A DNA stretch of 8,838 bases from an uncultured bacterium (lineage in GTDB: Bacteria; Bacillota; Clostridia; Oscillospirales; Oscillospiraceae): contig CASEKM010000180.1 of the NCBI GenBank assembly GCA_949288405.1, positions 1 through 8,838 on the forward strand. The letters are read 5' to 3'. Shown piece after piece: positions 6,677 to 8,838 of this stretch. Positions within the stretch are counted from its first letter, which is position 1, and the number at the start of each line of letters is the position of its first letter. The notes below the pieces were generated by a model. The model was not told the origin of the DNA and searched no databases. It worked only from the letters and a program-made list of their open reading frames with translations. Both the position numbers and the translations under genes were made by a program.

Positions 6677-7279
6677 TCAGAGGCCCAGCGCCTCCAGGGC
6701 CCGGTCCATCCCCCGGGCAAAGGCCAGGTGTCCCCGGGGGGAGAAGTGGACGCCGTCAAAGGACAGCTCCACTCCCCACTCCCCCGCGTCGGCAAAGGAG
6801 ATCCCCTGCTCCCGGGCCAGCTCCCGGTAGCGCTCCGCCAGATGGCGGGAGGCCTCCACCAGGGCGTCGTCCCCCACCCAGGCCCCCCGGCGCATGGGCG
6901 GCGGGGCCGTCAGCAGGAGCCGGGGCTCCCCCCACTGGCTGCGCCGCATCCCCAGCCAGGCCAGCAGGGCCCCCATCCGTCCGGCCGCCACCTCCGCCTG
7001 GGGCGGCGCCATCTGCAGCAGGTCGTTGCTCCCCAGCATGACCACCAGGCCGTCCACCGGAGCCGCCCTTCTCAGGCCCTCCTCCAGCCGCTGGAGCTCC
7101 CAGGGGCGGCGGGGGATCTCCCGCCCGTTCTCCCCCAGGTTCTGCACCTCCCGCCCGGGCCGGAGGGCGGCCAGCTGGTCCGTCCAGCGGACCTGGGCCG
7201 GGTACCGCCCGCCCAGGGGGGACTGCGGGTCATATCCATAGGTGTTGGAATCTCCGTAGCACAGGATCTTGCGGGTCAT
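6677..7279 (-). CDS. SGNH/GDSL-family hydrolase
   Basis: A 200-residue single-domain hydrolase with all four SGNH blocks: GDSNT with nucleophile S11 (block I), NLGENGRE with oxyanion Gly G52 (block II), GSND with N85 (block III) and DGVH with catalytic D175 and H178 (block V). Family members are esterases, lipases or deacetylases acting on acyl or acetyl esters of lipids, sugars or cell wall polymers; the substrate here cannot be read from the sequence. No signal peptide is visible, so it is probably cytoplasmic. The ATG has an AAGGAG site about eight bases upstream. It starts 38 bases after the pfkA stop on the same strand and has no promoter of its own, so it is probably co-transcribed with pfkA. 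A GC-rich palindrome (6661-6676) follows its stop but lacks a T tract. Confidence 0.9.
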   Translation of the reverse strand: MTRKILCYGDSNTYGYDPQSPLGGRYPAQVRWTDQLAALRPGREVQNLGENGREIPRRPWELQRLEEGLRRAAPVDGLVVMLGSNDLLQMAPPQAEVAAGRMGALLAWLGMRRSQWGEPRLLLTAPPPMRRGAWVGDDALVEASRHLAERYRELAREQGISFADAGEWGVELSFDGVHFSPRGHLAFARGMDRALEALGL

Positions 7280-7317
7280 CTGTCTTGCTCCTTCTGTCTG
7301 TGTTCTGCGGGACCTTC

Positions 7318-8348
7318 TCAGCCCACGCTGATGCCCATACGCCGGGCCACCTCCAGCATGCCGTGGCCCTCGGGAACCAGGCGGCTCTTGCCGGCGATGT
7401 CCTTGAGCCGGTTCTCTCCCACGTGGTTGTTCTTCATGGCCACAGTGATGCCGTAGTTCTCGTCCTCCACCATCTTGGCGGCATAGGAGCCGAACTGAGT
7501 GGCCAGCACCCGGTCGTAGGGGCAGGGGCTGCCGCCCCGCTGCATATGTCCGGGGACACAGATGCGGGTCTCGATGCCGGTGAGGCGCTCGATGTCCTTG
7601 GCGATGCGGTTGGTGGCGGTGGTGTAGCCCTGCTCCGCCCGCTTGGCCATGCGCTCCTTCTTCTTCATCCGGGCCTCCTTCACGTCGTAGACCCCCTCGG
7701 CCACCGCCAGGATGGAGAAGTGCTTGCCCTGGGCCTCCCGCTTCTCAATGGCGGCGCACACGTTCTCGATGGTATAGGGCAGCTCGGGAATGAGGATGAT
7801 GTCCGCCCCTCCGGCGATGCCCGCGTACAGGGTGAGCCAGCCCGCCTTGTTGCCCATGAGCTCCACCACCATGCAGCGGCTGTGGCTGCCGGCGGTGGTG
7901 TGGACCCGGTCGATGGCCTCGGTGGCGATCTCCATGGCGGAGTGGAAGCCGAAGGTCACGTCGGTGCCGAAGATGTCGTTGTCGATGGTCTTGGGCAGGC
8001 CGTGCCGTTGCCCCCCAGGCACAGCAGGCAGTCCAGCTTCATCTCCTGGTAGTTCTTCTTCATGGCGGCCACCTTGTCCACGTTGTCCTCGCCCACCACC
8101 CGCATGAGCTTGAAGGGGGTGCGCTTGGTGCCCAGAATGGTGCCGCCCACCGTGAGGATGCCGGAGAACTCCCTGGGCTGCATCACCCGCCAATCCCCGT
8201 TGATGAGGCCGGAGTAGCCGTTGGCGATGCCGATGATCTCCACATTCTCCCCCATGCGCTGATAGAGGGCCTTGGCCACTCCCCGCAGGGTGGCGTTCAG
8301 CCCCGGGCAGTCGCCCCCGGAGGTCAAGATTCCCACTCGCTTTTTCAT
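7318..8348 (-). pseudogene. pfkA: 6-phosphofructokinase, group III type, interrupted by a frameshifting deletion
   Basis: Phosphorylates fructose 6-phosphate to the 1,6-bisphosphate in glycolysis. The first frame (8348 down to about 8001) gives residues 1-116, including SGGDCPGLNAT at 10-20 and GGNGT at 112-116. The second frame (8001 to 7318) resumes at GLPKTIDNDIFGTDVTFGF and continues through the conserved MVVELMGNKAGWL and PGHMQRGGSP blocks to the natural end. The family has about 15 residues between GGNGT and GLPKT, so about 46 bases are missing. Adding them gives about 358 residues, the normal length. Everything else is well conserved, so this is either an assembly error in a working gene or a recent lesion. 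Pairing of G115 (GGNG) with Lys in PKTIDND resembles group III enzymes that use ATP rather than pyrophosphate; donor choice is not certain. Start ATG has GGGAGG nine bases upstream. Confidence 0.88.
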
Positions 8349-8398
8349 AACTATATTCCTCCCTTACTCAGGTTCCGGTAACAGAACAGTTCAGCACA

Positions 8399-8427
8399 AG
8401 CGTACGAACTTCCCCCCGTTTTGTCAA
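8399..8427 (-). promoter_or_regulatory. pfkA promoter (sigma-A)
   Basis: Minus strand: perfect -35 TTGACA (8427-8422), 17-base spacer with a G6 run, -10 TACGCT (8404-8399, three of six consensus bases). Predicted start about 8392, leader about 44 bases. The weak -10 suggests a regulated or moderate promoter despite the ideal -35. Confidence 0.7.
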
Positions 8428-8526
8428 GGGGATCGGGCGAATTTTTGTTCTTTTCTCCCCGCCGGCGCTATTTGTCCCTGCGGCCGCATATGCTGTCAGG
8501 AGAAGGCGCGGAGAGGGGGAGCACCC

Positions 8527-8838
8527 GTGGCACAGTTTCAGATGGAGGGGGGCGGGACCCTCACCCTGGAGGAGGAGGGGCCCCGGGTGCGGCTGGAGGC
8601 GGTCCGCCCGGAGGACCGCCGGGGACTGTACAAGGCCTGGGCCCTGGGCCCCGGAGGGAGCGCCCTGCTGGGCACCCTGGTCCCGGAGGGGGACCGCCTG
8701 AGGCTGGCCCGGACGGTGAGCCGCCAGAGTTTGGCCCGGGCCGGGTGCTGGCCGGTGACCGGAGGGCGCGCCCTTCTGGTCTACCCCTTCCCCGCCCGGG
8801 ACGAGGGGCCCGGCTGGCGGCCCGAGCCCAGCCCGGAG
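8527..8838 (+). CDS. Partial protein of unknown function
   Basis: Runs off the right edge; 104 open codons are visible. The chosen GTG start (8527) has GGGGGAG five bases upstream; an internal ATG at 8542 lacks a comparable site. The protein begins MAQFQMEGGGTLTLEEEGPR and looks like a soluble, beta-rich domain with alternating charged and hydrophobic residues (VRLEAVRPEDRRGLYKAW, ALLGTLVPEG, LRLARTVSRQSL). No signal peptide or membrane segment is seen. I do not recognise a named family. It is divergent from pfkA; no convincing promoter was found in the 8430-8520 interval. Confidence 0.75.
   Translation, partial: MAQFQMEGGGTLTLEEEGPRVRLEAVRPEDRRGLYKAWALGPGGSALLGTLVPEGDRLRLARTVSRQSLARAGCWPVTGGRALLVYPFPARDEGPGWRPEPSPE

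Noticed and set aside
7995..8005. Programmed frameshift in pfkA
   Set aside because: About 15 conserved residues are absent, so recoding alone would not restore the protein.

Overview
The window looks like chromosomal DNA from a GC-rich, gut-type Clostridia, most likely an Oscillospiraceae relative of Flavonifractor, Lawsonibacter or Pseudoflavonifractor. This is inferred from the style of the SMC, YchF and group III phosphofructokinase proteins, strong AGGAGG-type ribosome binding sites, sigma-A promoters with 17-bp spacers, and a CmpB-family membrane protein. No marker gene fixes the genus.

Layout. Positions 1-652 hold an IS200-like REP-associated transposase (RAYT) on the minus strand. 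Its stop codon overlaps the start of a membrane protein that runs off the left edge. Two palindromes in opposite orientation sit inside the transposase gene. Positions 653-942 hold a duplicated 3' end of smc, with a short inserted element that has inverted ends between the two copies. Positions 872-4352 (minus) are smc. Positions 4353-4573 hold a divergent promoter with one symmetric -10 region serving both strands, plus a leader terminator. Positions 4574-5161 (plus) encode a CmpB-like membrane protein, convergent with a 56-residue membrane peptide gene (5180-5350, minus). The minus strand then carries ychF (5485-6582), an SGNH hydrolase (6677-7279) and pfkA (7318-8348). A divergent gene of unknown function starts at 8527 and runs off the right edge.

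The housekeeping genes do ordinary jobs: chromosome organisation (smc), ribosome-associated ATPase (ychF) and glycolysis (pfkA). The SGNH hydrolase probably shares the pfkA transcript; ychF and the 56-residue gene have their own promoters.

The most unusual features are (i) three clean deletions in otherwise perfectly conserved housekeeping genes: a frameshift near the smc start, an in-frame loss of the smc Q-loop segment, and a frameshift in pfkA. They may be assembly errors or real lesions. (ii) The duplicated smc tail bracketing a MITE-like insert. (iii) REP-like palindromes built in frame into the transposase that may act on such sequences. I saw no defence, CRISPR, RNA-gene or biosynthetic system. 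No gene-free stretch exceeds 300 bases.
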